Below are positions 50,240 to 59,603 of a stretch of DNA of 64,000 bases, one piece after another. The notes below the pieces were generated by a model. It was not told the origin of the DNA. It saw nothing but the letters and a program-made list of their open reading frames with translations, and did not search any database. The stretch comes from Komagataeibacter sp. FNDCR2 (lineage in GTDB: Bacteria > Pseudomonadota > Alphaproteobacteria > Acetobacterales > Acetobacteraceae), in assembly GCF_021295395.1 (NCBI RefSeq), contig NZ_JAIWOU010000001.1:2496501-2560500 (forward strand), read 5' to 3'. The position numbers and the translations under genes are program-made. Position 1 is the stretch's first letter; every line of letters starts with the position of its first letter.

Positions 50240-50441
50240 GGGTTTGCTCCGTTATCATGTCGGGATAGGGTGTCTGTAACGGATCGGGCTGCGGAAAGGA
50301 ATGGCCATGCTGGCCGCAGGGGGGCATGGCGGTTGCCGGGGGGCCATAAGGCCGCTAAGTCGTGATGGGCCTGTCACGATCGCGCGGGGCCGCGCACGGG
50401 CAGCCTATGAACAAAGCCGACCTGCCCATGGAGAAGCGTGC

Positions 50442-51905
50442 GTGCCTGAGCATTCGATCATACCTCTTGCCCGTCGGTATATGCGTACGGCGGTTACGGC
50501 TGTCCTGGCCATTTCGGTTGCCGGTTGCTCCCTGCATCGCTATTCGCCCGTGCGGCTGGTGTCGCACATGTTCGGCCCTTCGCCCGGCCCGCTGATCGGC
50601 ATGGTCTCGGCCGATGAGCCCCAGGCCACGCTGGTCGGGCGCGACATTCTCCAGCGCGGCGGCAACGCGGCGGACGCGGCGGCGGCCATGGGCATGGCGC
50701 TGGCGGTCACGCTGCCTTCACGCGCCTCGCTTGGCGCGGGCGGGGCGTGCCTGGCCTACAGGCCGGGCGACCAGAATGGCGGGCGCGCCTTCATGTTCCT
50801 GCCCGTCGCGGGCACGGTCACGGATCCCGCCATGCCGCGCGCGGACCGTCCGGCCTCGGTGCCCATGCTGGCGCGCGGGCTTTATCTCATGCATCTGCAA
50901 TATGGCTCGGCGGCCTTTTCGGATCTGCTGCCCGATGCGATCACGCTGGCCGCGAACGGCATCAATGTCAGCCGCCAGCTTGCCACCGATCTTGCCGCCG
51001 TGCAGGTTCCGCTACTGGCCGATCCGGGGGTGCGGGTCGTGTTCAGTCGTTCGGATGGCAAGGCGCTGGCCGAAGGTGATGCGCTGGTGCAGACGCATCT
51101 GTCCGGCGCGCTGGACCAGATTCGCGGCATGGGCGTGGGCGACCTGTATAACGGCGCGCTGGGGCAGTCCTTTGTCGCGGGCAGTCAGGCGGCGGGCGGT
51201 GGATTGCAGATGAGCGACCTGCGGCAGGCCATTCCATCCGAACGCCTGCCGCTGGTGGTCAGAAGCGGTGAAACGCAGGTCGCCTTCCTGCCGCCGCCCG
51301 CCGATGGGGGGCTGGGCAGCGCGCTGGCGTTCCGCGCCGCCTCCACTTCCGACGCCACGCAGCGCGCGCAGGCCAGTGTTGCGGCATGGCGCGCCCAGAA
51401 TGGCAACCGCCAGACCGGAACGGGGGATGACATGACCGCCCGCGCGCAGGCCATCGTCAATGCCGGTGGCGGGGCGACTGGCGGCCTGCTGCCAGCACTT
51501 CCGGCCTCGACCTCGTTCACGGTGGTTGACCATGGTGGCATGGCGGTCGCCTGTAGCGTGAGCATGGACAACCTGTTCGGTACCGGGCGCATGGCGGGCA
51601 ATACCGGCATTGTTCTGGGCGCGTCGCCCGCGCGGGTGCCGCAACCGTTGCTGACGGCGGCCGTCGCCTCTCAGGGGCGCGCCTTGCGGGCGGTCGCCGC
51701 CGGTTCGGGCCAGAATGACGCCGCCGCCGCCGTAGGGATCGCGATGCGCCAGATCATGGCCGGGCAGACGCCCGACGCCCACCCGGTGACGGCGCAGGGC
51801 CGTGTCAACGCCATATCCTGCCCGCAGGGCCTGCCGGGGGATGCGTCAACCTGCGTCGCCGCCACCGATCCGCGTGGCGCGGGGCTGGCGCTCGGGCCGC
51901 GCTAG
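50442..51905 (+). CDS. Gamma-glutamyltransferase-like lipoprotein, degenerate active site
   Basis: A 487-residue protein with a lipoprotein signal (MRTAVTAVLAISVAGC) and a fold related to gamma-glutamyltranspeptidase: QRGGNAADAAAAMGMALAVTLP near the start and STSFTVVDHGGMAVACSVSMDNLFGTG in the second half. Compared with the enzyme, the nucleophile threonine is serine (S356), the substrate arginine segment FRE is missing, the MDDF acidic motif is lost and the PPSSGG oxyanion loop is not found. It may be inactive or have another substrate. I chose GTG at 50442 with GGAGAAG five bases upstream; ATG at 50481 would start right at the signal. Confidence 0.75.
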   Translation: MPEHSIIPLARRYMRTAVTAVLAISVAGCSLHRYSPVRLVSHMFGPSPGPLIGMVSADEPQATLVGRDILQRGGNAADAAAAMGMALAVTLPSRASLGAGGACLAYRPGDQNGGRAFMFLPVAGTVTDPAMPRADRPASVPMLARGLYLMHLQYGSAAFSDLLPDAITLAANGINVSRQLATDLAAVQVPLLADPGVRVVFSRSDGKALAEGDALVQTHLSGALDQIRGMGVGDLYNGALGQSFVAGSQAAGGGLQMSDLRQAIPSERLPLVVRSGETQVAFLPPPADGGLGSALAFRAASTSDATQRAQASVAAWRAQNGNRQTGTGDDMTARAQAIVNAGGGATGGLLPALPASTSFTVVDHGGMAVACSVSMDNLFGTGRMAGNTGIVLGASPARVPQPLLTAAVASQGRALRAVAAGSGQNDAAAAVGIAMRQIMAGQTPDAHPVTAQGRVNAISCPQGLPGDASTCVAATDPRGAGLALGPR

Positions 51906-51945
51906 GGCATTACTTGCGGGAAGTGATGAACGGGGCATTGTAAAT

Positions 51946-51960
51946 GATCCTGTTTTGTTC
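51946..51960 (+). promoter_or_regulatory. Probable LexA (SOS) box upstream of recA
   Basis: GATC-CTGTTTT-GTTC matches the alphaproteobacterial LexA site GTTC-N7-GTTC except for one base in the first half, with the usual T-rich spacer. It lies about 100 bases before the recA ATG. Confidence 0.5.
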
Positions 51961-52058
51961 CATATTGAACGGCATGACGCATCGCCTTGGTAATCTGGCG
52001 GCGCAGGGCAGGGTGCCCGCTCTCGGTTTCATCTTCTCAAGCACCAGGTAGGCAGGCT

Positions 52059-53108
52059 ATGGCACAGGCTCCGGGTATGGATAAAAGCAAGGCCCTGGAA
52101 GGGGCATTGAGCCAGATCGAGCGCGCGTTCGGCAAGGGTTCGATCATGCGCATGGGCGAACGCCCCACCCAGGAGGTGGCGGTGATCTCCTCCGGCTCGC
52201 TCGGGCTGGATATCGCGCTGGGCATTGGCGGCCTGCCGCGTGGCCGCATTGTCGAGATTTATGGCCCGGAAAGCTCGGGCAAGACCACGCTCGCGCTGCA
52301 CGCCATTGCCGAGGCCCAGCGCAAGGGCGGCACCTGCGCCTTCATCGACGCCGAACACGCCCTTGACCCTGGCTATGCCCGCAAGCTGGGCGTGGATGTG
52401 GACAACCTGCTGATCAGCCAGCCCGATGCGGGTGAGCAGGCGCTTGAAATCGCCGATACGCTGGTCCGCTCCGGCGCGATCGACGTACTGGTTGTCGATA
52501 GCGTGGCCGCCCTCGTACCGCGCGCGGAACTGGAGGGCGATATGGGCGACAGCCATGTCGGCCTGCATGCGCGGCTTATGAGCCAGGCGCTGCGCAAGCT
52601 GACCGGCTCGGTCTCGCGTTCCAACACCATGATGATTTTCCTGAACCAGATCCGCCTGAAGATCGGCGTGATGTTCGGCAGCCCGGAAACGACCACGGGC
52701 GGCAACGCGCTGAAGTTCTATGCTTCCGTGCGCATGGATATCCGCCGTATCGGCTCGATCAAGGACAAGGACGAGGTCACGGGTAACCAGACGCGCGTGA
52801 AGGTGGTCAAGAACAAGATGGCCCCCCCCTTCCGGCAGGTCGAATTCGACATCATGTATGGCGAAGGGATCAGCAAGGTGGGTGAGCTGATCGACCTGGG
52901 CGTCAAGGCGGGCATTGTCGAGAAATCCGGTGCATGGTTCTCCTGCGACAGCCAGCGTATCGGGCAGGGACGCGAGAACGCCAAGCAGTACCTGCGCGAC
53001 CACCCGGAAATGGCGGCCGACATCGAACGCCGCGTGCGTGAGCAGGCGGGCGTTGTGGCCGAAGCCATGCTGGTCGATGAGGCGGGTGAGGATAGCGGCG
53101 AGGACTGA
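52059..53108 (+). CDS. recA: Recombinase RecA
   Basis: ATP-dependent strand-exchange protein and SOS co-protease. The 349-residue product has Walker [10 protein letters not shown] (69-77), Walker B LLVVDS-type [12 protein letters not shown], the NQIR(L)KIGVMFG loop and [10 protein letters not shown]; it ends in an acidic tail ([10 protein letters not shown]). I chose ATG 52059; an in-frame ATG six codons later is possible. Preceded by the LexA box. Confidence 0.98.
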   Translation: MAQAPGMDKSKALEGALSQIERAFGKGSIMRMGERPTQEVAVISSGSLGLDIALGIGGLPRGRIVEIYGPESSGKTTLALHAIAEAQRKGGTCAFIDAEHALDPGYARKLGVDVDNLLISQPDAGEQALEIADTLVRSGAIDVLVVDSVAALVPRAELEGDMGDSHVGLHARLMSQALRKLTGSVSRSNTMMIFLNQIRLKIGVMFGSPETTTGGNALKFYASVRMDIRRIGSIKDKDEVTGNQTRVKVVKNKMAPPFRQVEFDIMYGEGISKVGELIDLGVKAGIVEKSGAWFSCDSQRIGQGRENAKQYLRDHPEMAADIERRVREQAGVVAEAMLVDEAGEDSGED

Positions 53109-53207
53109 TCGCCCTTGGCCTGGGCCGTTGTGGCAGGCTATCGTTTTCCCGTGGGCCCCATCCGTTCGGGGGCCATGCGGGATATGAAGCGGGGTAAGGC
53201 TGTTGAA

Positions 53208-53585
53208 ATGAGACCGCGTCTTGCAATGATCGGATTGCTGGCCTGTCTTGCTTCCTGTAGCGGGGGGCACGACGACAATAATGATCCGGTCGATGTGGAT
53301 GAGGCCCCGCCCCCCGCCGGCGCCGCCGGGCGACAGCTCGCCCGCGCGCGTGAGGCGCTGCGCCCGCTTTCGACAAAGCACCTGCCCCCCCCGGCTGACC
53401 CGGCCGATGACACGGCGACGGAAGCCTACCACGCGCCGCCCGATGCGGCGGCGATGCAGATGATCTCCTCCGGTTACGACCCCAATCAGGCCGGTGATGA
53501 TGATGGCGGCAGCGAGGACGGCAAGCATTTTGTCGTGCCGGACACGCAGGTCAGTTACGGGCGGCAGGGCAAGCCCGCGAATTAG
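53208..53585 (+). CDS. Small putative lipoprotein
   Basis: A 125-residue acidic, proline-rich protein with a lipoprotein signal (MRPRLAMIGLLACLASCSGG, lipobox LASC near residue 16). The mature part is mostly disordered: DDNNDPVDVDEAPPPAG, then DPADDTATEAYHAPP. No family recognised. Starts at 53175 and 53184 are also open. It follows recA by 99 bases and may be read from its transcript. Confidence 0.6.
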   Translation: MRPRLAMIGLLACLASCSGGHDDNNDPVDVDEAPPPAGAAGRQLARAREALRPLSTKHLPPPADPADDTATEAYHAPPDAAAMQMISSGYDPNQAGDDDGGSEDGKHFVVPDTQVSYGRQGKPAN

Positions 53586-53587
53586 GG

Positions 53588-53628
53588 CCTGCCAGGTAAT
53601 GTGCGGGTTGCTCCCCGGGCAGGTTTTT
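53588..53628 (+). terminator. Possible terminator after the small lipoprotein
   Basis: CCTGCC and GGCAGG pair around a 24-base loop, followed directly by TTTTT. The stem is short and loop long, so strength is uncertain. Confidence 0.4.
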
Positions 53629-53638
53629 CAGGCCGATC

Positions 53639-54940
53639 CTAAAGCACCAGCACGGCACGGATATCATTGACGTTGGTGAGTGTCGGGCCGGTAATGATCA
53701 GATCCCCGGTCTGCCGGAACACGCTGTAGCTGTCATGCGCGCGCAGGTGGTGGCGCGGGTCGCAGCCCAGCGCACGGGCGCGGGGCAGGGTATCGGGGGC
53801 GATGAGGGCGCCCGCGGCGTCTTCCGTGCCGTCAATCCCGTCGCTATCCGCCGCTATGGCCCATATACCGGGCTGTTCATGCAGGGCCGTGGCCATGGCG
53901 AGCAGGAATTCCGTATTCCGCCCGCCACGCCCCGGCGCCGGGGCGGCGGGGTTGATCGTAACCGTCGTCTCACCGCCCGAAAGCAGCACGGCAGGCCCGG
54001 CCACAGGCAGGCCATGCAGGCGGGCGGACAGGGCGATCCCGGCCATGAGGGTGCCCGCGTCGCGGCTTTCCCCCTCCAGCGCATCGCCCAGGATCATGGC
54101 GGTCAACCCATGTTCGCGTGCCGCGACGGCCGCGGCCTGAAGCGCCATGAGGGGGGTGGAGATCAGCCTGAAATCGCCCCGTGGCGCGTGACTGCCGGAC
54201 GGGGCCTGCATCAGCACGGTTCTGATCGCATCGGGAATGGTGATGCCATAATGGGTGAGGATGGACAGCGCATCGGCCGGTGTGGTCGGGTCCGCCACCG
54301 TGGGGCCGCTGGCTATGGTCAGCGGGTCATCGCCCGGCACGTCGCTTATGGCCAGCGTCACCACCCGCGCGGGGGCGGCGGCCTGGGCCAGTCCGCCCCC
54401 CTTGATGGTGGACAGGTGGCGGCGGACGACATTCATGTCCCGTATGCTCGCCCCCGAATGAAGCAGGGCGCGGTTGATCGCGCGGATATCATCCAGGCTT
54501 ACACCGGGCTTTGGCAGTTCCAGCAGCGCGGACCCGCCACCGGAAATCAGGGCGATGACCAGATCATCCGGCCCCAGGCCCGCCACGGCCGCCAGCATGG
54601 CGCGGGCGGCGTCCTCGCTCCGGCTGTCGGGCACCGGATGGGCGGCTTCCATGACACGGATGCGGCGGGTGGGCGTGGTATGGCCATCGCGCGTGACCAC
54701 GCAGCCCGTCAGCTCCACATCCGGCCATGCCGCCTCCAGCGCCGCCGCCATGGAGGCGGCGGCCTTGCCCGCGCCCACCACCACGCATTTCCCCCGTGGG
54801 CGGGGCGGCAGGTAGCGGGCCAGCACCACGGCGGGCATGGCGCTGCGGATGGCGGCGTCCAGCATGGCGCGCAGGGCGGCGCGGGCGCGCGCGTCCGTCC
54901 ACTGCGTGGCGGGTAAGGGGGATATGGTCGTATCGTTCAT
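53639..54940 (-). CDS. Glycerate 2-kinase (GckA/TtuD, MOFRL family)
   Basis: Phosphorylates D-glycerate to 2-phosphoglycerate; older annotations call the family hydroxypyruvate reductase. The 433-residue product has the DUF4147 domain with VVVGAGKAAASMAAALE, ISGGGSALLELP and IKGGGLAQAA, and the C-terminal MOFRL domain with LLSGGETTVT and GRGGRNTEFLLAMA, then DSDGIDGTEDAAGAL. I chose ATG 54940 with AGGA seven bases upstream; frame open to 55072 is unrelated. It could link serine/glyoxylate metabolism to lower glycolysis. Confidence 0.88.
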   Translation of the reverse strand: MNDTTISPLPATQWTDARARAALRAMLDAAIRSAMPAVVLARYLPPRPRGKCVVVGAGKAAASMAAALEAAWPDVELTGCVVTRDGHTTPTRRIRVMEAAHPVPDSRSEDAARAMLAAVAGLGPDDLVIALISGGGSALLELPKPGVSLDDIRAINRALLHSGASIRDMNVVRRHLSTIKGGGLAQAAAPARVVTLAISDVPGDDPLTIASGPTVADPTTPADALSILTHYGITIPDAIRTVLMQAPSGSHAPRGDFRLISTPLMALQAAAVAAREHGLTAMILGDALEGESRDAGTLMAGIALSARLHGLPVAGPAVLLSGGETTVTINPAAPAPGRGGRNTEFLLAMATALHEQPGIWAIAADSDGIDGTEDAAGALIAPDTLPRARALGCDPRHHLRAHDSYSVFRQTGDLIITGPTLTNVNDIRAVLVL

Positions 54941-55173
54941 TGCACTGTCCTGGTCATGTGGCACGGCCCGTGGGGCCAGTTCATGCCATGCGGGCGGGGG
55001 TGGGAGGTGTGTCACAATTGTCACGTCTGTGTCAGGATACCCGGAATGGGGCGATGGCCAGCGGGTGTACACGCTAATTTGGGCGGGCCTTGTCTGGATT
55101 GGCGGGGGCGATGGTGATACGCGGCAGATGGTCTGCGCGCAGGGGCAGGCGCCACAGCAGAAAGGACAAGGGC

Positions 55174-56151
55174 ATGGAGAAGTGTGTGCTGGACGGCGGT
55201 CCTGTCATCTCCACGCATCCTGCCCACGGCACGGTGCAGCCTTACATGATCTTTCCCCGCCCGGAATGGGCGGCCCTGCGCGCCAATGTGCCGCAATCGC
55301 TGGGGGAGGCGGACATCGCCTCGCTGCGCGGGTATAACGAGCCGGTCTCGCTGGAAGACATAACCGAGATTTACCTGCCGCTTTCGCGCCTGCTCAACCT
55401 GCATGTCATGGCGACGCGCAGCCTGAACAACATGGTCAAGAGCGCCTTTATCGGCGCACCGATGGCGCGGATGCCGTTTGTGATCGGGATCGCGGGCAGC
55501 GTGGGGGTGGGCAAGAGCACGTTTGCGCGCCTGCTGCAGGCGGTGCTGTCGCGCTGGCCTGATCACCCCAATGTGGCGCTGGTCACGACGGATGGCTTCC
55601 TGCACCCCACGCAGGTGCTGGAGCAGCGCAACCTCATGCACCGCAAGGGCTTTCCCGAAAGTTACGACCTGCGGCAGATGATCTCCTTCCTCGCGGCGCT
55701 GAAGGCGGGCGCGCGTGAGCTGAAGGTGCCGGTCTATTCGCATGAGGCCTACGACATCGTGCCCGGCCGCTACCAGGTGATCGACCAGCCCGACATCCTG
55801 ATATTCGAGGGGCTGAACGTGTTGCAGACCGTGTCCGAACAGCCGTTCATGGCGTCCGACTTCTTTGATTTCTCGATCTATCTCGATGCCGATACCGATG
55901 TGATCGCGGACTGGTACGTGCAGCGTTTCCTGCTGCTGCAACAGACCGCGTTCCGCAAGCCGACATCCTATTTCCATCACTGCGCCAATCTTTCCCCCGG
56001 CGAGGCCGAGCGCATGGCGCGCGACATCTGGCGGCGGATCAACCTGCCCAACCTGCAGCAGAACATCCTACCCACACGCGAACGCGCCCGTGTGGTCATG
56101 CATAAACAGCCGACCCATGCGGTGGACACCGTATGGATGCGCCAGATCTGA
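55174..56151 (+). CDS. coaA: Pantothenate kinase, type I
   Basis: First step of coenzyme A synthesis. The 325-residue product has YMIFPRPEWAALR, the P-loop GIAGSVGVGKSTFARLL, VTTDGFLHPTQVLEQRNLM, KGFPESYD, and VYSHEAYDIVPG, all typical of CoaA. I chose ATG 55174 with AGGA eight bases upstream over the open start at 55090. It diverges from the glycerate kinase gene. Confidence 0.96.
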   Translation: MEKCVLDGGPVISTHPAHGTVQPYMIFPRPEWAALRANVPQSLGEADIASLRGYNEPVSLEDITEIYLPLSRLLNLHVMATRSLNNMVKSAFIGAPMARMPFVIGIAGSVGVGKSTFARLLQAVLSRWPDHPNVALVTTDGFLHPTQVLEQRNLMHRKGFPESYDLRQMISFLAALKAGARELKVPVYSHEAYDIVPGRYQVIDQPDILIFEGLNVLQTVSEQPFMASDFFDFSIYLDADTDVIADWYVQRFLLLQQTAFRKPTSYFHHCANLSPGEAERMARDIWRRINLPNLQQNILPTRERARVVMHKQPTHAVDTVWMRQI

Positions 56152-56157
56152 AACCGG

Positions 56158-56187
56158 AAAAAAATGGCCCGACGCATCGCCGGGCCA
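56158..56187 (-). terminator. Intrinsic terminator after aldA (minus strand)
   Basis: TGGCCCG and CGGGCCA pair perfectly around nine bases; a run of seven A on the plus strand (56158-56164) gives T7 after the stem on the minus strand, 20 bases beyond the aldA stop. Confidence 0.85.
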
Positions 56188-56206
56188 CTGGAATGCCGCC
56201 TGCGGC

Positions 56207-57655
56207 TCAGGTGTTGAGATAGATGGTCTTGGTATCGACATAGGCTTCGAGACCGTACTGGCCATCCTCGCCGCCGATGCCACTGTCGCCATAGCCGTGG
56301 TGGAAGCCCTGCGCTGCCTCGCCGCCTTCGCGGTTGACATAGATCTCGCCAAAGTTGAGGTCGTTGGTCAGGCGCATGATGTTCGCGAGGTTCTGCGTGA
56401 ACAGATAGGCTGACAGCCCATAGCGCGACTTGTTGGCCTGGGTGAGGGCATCATCGAAGTCCCGCACGCGGATCAGGGACAGGACGGGGCCGAACACTTC
56501 ATTCTGCACAATGTCCATGTCCCCCGATATGTCGGTCAGCAGGGTCGGGGCGTAGAAATTGCCCTTGTCGTAAGCGCCGCCGGTCAGGCGCTTGCCACCC
56601 AGTTCGACCTTCGCCCCCTGTTCCACGGCGCGGCGCACCATGTCATCCACCTTTTCCAGTTCGGCGGTGCTGATCTTGGGGCCCATGTCGGTCTTTTCAT
56701 CCAGCGGGTCGCCGGTCCGGATCTCCGCGATTTTCGCGCGCAGGCGCTCCAGGAAGGCATCATAGACGGCCGTATGCACATAAGTGCGTTCATTGGCCGT
56801 GCAGACCTGGCCGCAGTTCATGAACCGCGCGCTGACGGCGGCATTGACCGCCGCGTCCAGATCCGCGTCCTCCATCACGATGAAGGGGGCCTTGCCGCCA
56901 AGTTCCAGCCGCACTTCCTTCAGCCCTTCGGATGCGGCGGCCATGATCTTGCGGCCCGCGGGCGTGCTGCCGGTCATGGTGATGAGCTTGGTGATCGGGC
57001 TCGTGACCAGCGCATTGCCCACCGTGGCCCCGCCGCCGGTCACGACATTGACGATCCCCTTGGGGAACCCGGCCTCAACCGTCAGTTCGGCCAGCGCCAG
57101 GGTGGAGAGCGGCGTCAGTTCATGGGGCTTGATGACAAAGGTGTTCCCGGCGGCCAGCGCCGGACCCAGCTTGCGGGCGGTAAGCGCGAGCGGGAAATTC
57201 CACGCGGAAATGCCCGCGACCACGCCATGGGGTATCTTTTCGATCAGGATCTTCTCGCCCGGTCGGCTGCCGGGAATGATGTTGCCTTCCAGCCTGCGCA
57301 CGTTCTCGGCCGCGAAGCGGATGAGCTGGATGGCGAAATTGACCTCGATCCGGGCTTCCTTCAGCGGCTTGCCGTTTTCGGATGTAATGATGCGGGCCAG
57401 TTTTTCCCCGTCGCGCCGGATCAGCTCGATCAGGCGGTACAGGTAATCCGCCCGGTCCGTCGCGACCTGCCGGCTCCATGCGGGAAAGGCGTCCTGCGCG
57501 GTGCACAGCGCGCGGGCGACGTCGCCTTCGCCCGCGATGGCGACATGGGCCAGCACATCGCCAGTGGCGGGGTTGCGGATGGTGTCACGTTCGGAATTGT
57601 CAGCTTTGGTCCATTCCCCGCCGATGAACAGGTCATAGGTTTTCGGCTCGGCCAT
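56207..57655 (-). CDS. aldA: Aldehyde dehydrogenase, AldA-like (lactaldehyde/glycolaldehyde)
   Basis: NAD-dependent oxidation of small hydroxy-aldehydes to acids. The 482-residue product has N153 (SAWNFP), E251 (LELGGKAPF), the catalytic C285 (NCGQVCTAN) and FGPVLSLIRVRD. The ending (NREGGEAAQGFHHGYGDSGIGGEDG) closely follows E. coli AldA. Substrate is inferred from that likeness. It lies downstream of a ferritin-like gene's 3' side on the same strand, about 144 bases apart. Confidence 0.85.
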   Translation of the reverse strand: MAEPKTYDLFIGGEWTKADNSERDTIRNPATGDVLAHVAIAGEGDVARALCTAQDAFPAWSRQVATDRADYLYRLIELIRRDGEKLARIITSENGKPLKEARIEVNFAIQLIRFAAENVRRLEGNIIPGSRPGEKILIEKIPHGVVAGISAWNFPLALTARKLGPALAAGNTFVIKPHELTPLSTLALAELTVEAGFPKGIVNVVTGGGATVGNALVTSPITKLITMTGSTPAGRKIMAAASEGLKEVRLELGGKAPFIVMEDADLDAAVNAAVSARFMNCGQVCTANERTYVHTAVYDAFLERLRAKIAEIRTGDPLDEKTDMGPKISTAELEKVDDMVRRAVEQGAKVELGGKRLTGGAYDKGNFYAPTLLTDISGDMDIVQNEVFGPVLSLIRVRDFDDALTQANKSRYGLSAYLFTQNLANIMRLTNDLNFGEIYVNREGGEAAQGFHHGYGDSGIGGEDGQYGLEAYVDTKTIYLNT

Positions 57656-57799
57656 TATGGAGTCTCCGTTTCGGGTGATGGGAAAAATTTCGGCGCCCCG
57701 GACGCAGTACGTAGCAATGCCCCCCGATCCCGCGGGGGCGGGACGGGGCAGGCGGGCGCGGGGTGGTACGGGTGTTGGGGGAAAGGTAACAGGCGGGGA

Positions 57800-58363
57800 T
57801 CAGGACAGGAAGGGGTGGCCTTCATGGGCGACCAGCAGATCATGCATATCGGTTGCGTGTTCTTCTTCTTCCGCAAGGATCTTTTCGAGCATGATGCGCG
57901 TTGTGGGGTCATGATCGGCAAAGTAGCGGATCAGTTCACGGTAATGCTCGATCACCAGCCGTTCGGCCACCAGGTTCTGGCGCACCATCTCGATCAGGTT
58001 GCCGCCATGGCCGTATTCGGTGGCGGAACGGGTGGCCAGTCCCTCGGGCGAGAGATTGGGCGTGCCGCCCAGCTGGTCGATGCGGTTGGCGGCCCAGAGC
58101 ATGTGGGCGCGCTCTTCCTTCGCATGGGTCGCGAACTCGCTGGCCACGCTTTCGCTGTTGATGCCCGCCACGGCAATGGAATGCATGGTATAACGCAGGA
58201 CACAGACAAGTTCGGTGGCCACCACCGTCTGCAACAGCTCGATCGCGGTCTTTACGTTTCCCTGATAGGCCGGGGTCAGCGCGCCTTTCTCGATCGCCTG
58301 TTTGGCGCGTGCGCGCAATGTCTGCACATCGGTCAGGAAAGTGTTCTCGACTACATCGGACAT
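57800..58363 (-). CDS. Ferritin-like / bacterioferritin-type protein
   Basis: A 187-residue four-helix protein with di-iron motifs: VVATELVCVLRY, KEERAHMLWAANRI, and EEEEHATDMHDLL (ExxH repeats). It resembles bacterioferritin/Dps-like ferritins that store iron or remove peroxide; exact type unsure, and a heme-ligating methionine cannot be assigned. I chose ATG 58363, with AAGGAG nine bases upstream, over an open start at 58405. Confidence 0.82.
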   Translation of the reverse strand: MSDVVENTFLTDVQTLRARAKQAIEKGALTPAYQGNVKTAIELLQTVVATELVCVLRYTMHSIAVAGINSESVASEFATHAKEERAHMLWAANRIDQLGGTPNLSPEGLATRSATEYGHGGNLIEMVRQNLVAERLVIEHYRELIRYFADHDPTTRIMLEKILAEEEEHATDMHDLLVAHEGHPFLS

Positions 58364-58612
58364 GGTCGTCTCCTTGTCTGTTCCCGCATGGCGGGAAGCC
58401 CGCACCGGGGTGCGGGCCGTTGCCGGGGTAACGGTCGGAAAGGGGAGGGGGTTCCCCGCCGGGAGGAGGGCCGTGACGACAAAATGGTCATGAATGGCGG
58501 AAACCGCGCAAAAAAAACGGAGTTTTCGCTTTTTCAGGCGTTGCCATTCACGGTCAGATCATTATTGATCCGTATTAATAAGACCTATCAGCTTTAAGGA
58601 TGACTCAACGGC
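58364..58612. other. Divergent intergenic region, ferritin-like gene / GntR gene
   Basis: About 250 bases, AT-rich from 58490 on. It contains an inverted repeat GATCA-TTAT-TGATC (58557-58570) followed by TATTAATAA, 45 bases before the regulator gene, which may be an operator for the GntR-type regulator. No gene seen. Confidence 0.4.
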
Positions 58613-59285
58613 ATGGTATCATTCACCGCAGGCCAGTCTGAAAAGCTCCCGCGTCGCGCATTGAGCGAGGAAGCCTATGACCATGTGCGCCGCGGGCTGA
58701 TCCGCAGCCGTTACCGCTCGGGGGAACGTCTGGTCCTGCGGCCCCTGGCCGCCGAGCTGGGATTGAGCCCGACCCCGGTGCGCGAGGCGCTGCTGCGCCT
58801 TGTGTCCGAACATGCGCTGGAACTGAATGATCGCAATACCGCCATCGTTCCCGCCATGACCCAGCGCAGCTTTGCCGAGATTCATGACCTGCGTTCGGAT
58901 CTGGAAATGCGTCTGGCCGCCGCCGCCGCCCAGAATGCGTCCGACCATGGAATCGAGGCGCTGGTCATTTTGCAAAACCAGTTCATGGACGCCGCGCGCG
59001 CATGATGATGGCGGCATGGCCGCCTTCAACGCGGATTTCCACACCACGGTCGCGACCCTGGCCGAACTGCCGCTTACGGCCACCATCCTGCGCAACCTGT
59101 GGATGCGCATCGGGCCGATCTACGCGCTCTCGCGGCCCATGCGCCACCTGGAGCATGAGGGGCGCATCCACCCGCATGAGGAACTGATCGCGGCGCTGCG
59201 CCAGCGTGACGTGGCGGCGGCACAGGCCGCCGTGGCGCGTGATTTCGAACATGCCCGCCGCTGGATCGAACCCCGGCTGACCTGA
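58613..59285 (+). pseudogene. GntR/FCD-family regulator, frameshifted in a GC repeat
   Basis: The first frame (58613-59005) encodes an intact winged helix: LSEEAYDHVRRGLIRSRY, LRPLAAELGLSPTPVREALLRL, and the start of the FCD effector domain to QFMDAARA, then stop. The rest of the FCD domain continues in another frame (HDDGGMAAFNADFHTTVATLAE ... ARRWIEPRLT) to 59285. Adding one GC unit to the GCGCGCGC run near 58994-59003 restores one frame of about 224 residues. FCD regulators respond to small carboxylates. The break may be an assembly error or a real inactivation; the truncated 130-residue protein would keep DNA binding. Confidence 0.8.
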
Positions 59286-59327
59286 ATGGCGCGGTCCCGG
59301 TCGCGCCGGTGGCCCCTTTCGGGGCGT

Positions 59328-59603
59328 TCAGGGGCGTTCAGGGGCCTTGAGCTGGGGCACCTCGATGTCGATTTCCAGCATCGAGACGGAGTTGCCGCGG
59401 TCCAGCTTGACCTGCACCTTGTCCTGATCGACGGGGATATGCTTCTTGATGACTTCCAGAATCTCGGCATGCAGCTTGGACAGCAGGTCGGATTCGGATG
59501 CGTTTCCCGTGCGTTCATGGGCCAGCAGGATCTGGAGCCTGTCACGCGCGACCGGGGCGGATGTCTTGCCGCCACGGCCGAAAAAGGAGCTGAACAGGCT
59601 CAT
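59328..59603 (-). CDS. minE: Cell division topological specificity factor MinE
   Basis: Displaces MinC and stimulates MinD ATPase to set the pole-to-pole oscillation. The 91-residue product begins [19 protein letters not shown] (membrane-targeting helix), then [11 protein letters not shown] and the anti-MinCD strand region [29 protein letters not shown]. Its ATG overlaps the minD stop by one base. Just after the stop the plus strand shows a tandem GGGGCGTTCA repeat (59321-59340) and a GCCCC/GGGGC hairpin. Confidence 0.97.
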   Translation of the reverse strand: MSLFSSFFGRGGKTSAPVARDRLQILLAHERTGNASESDLLSKLHAEILEVIKKHIPVDQDKVQVKLDRGNSVSMLEIDIEVPQLKAPERP

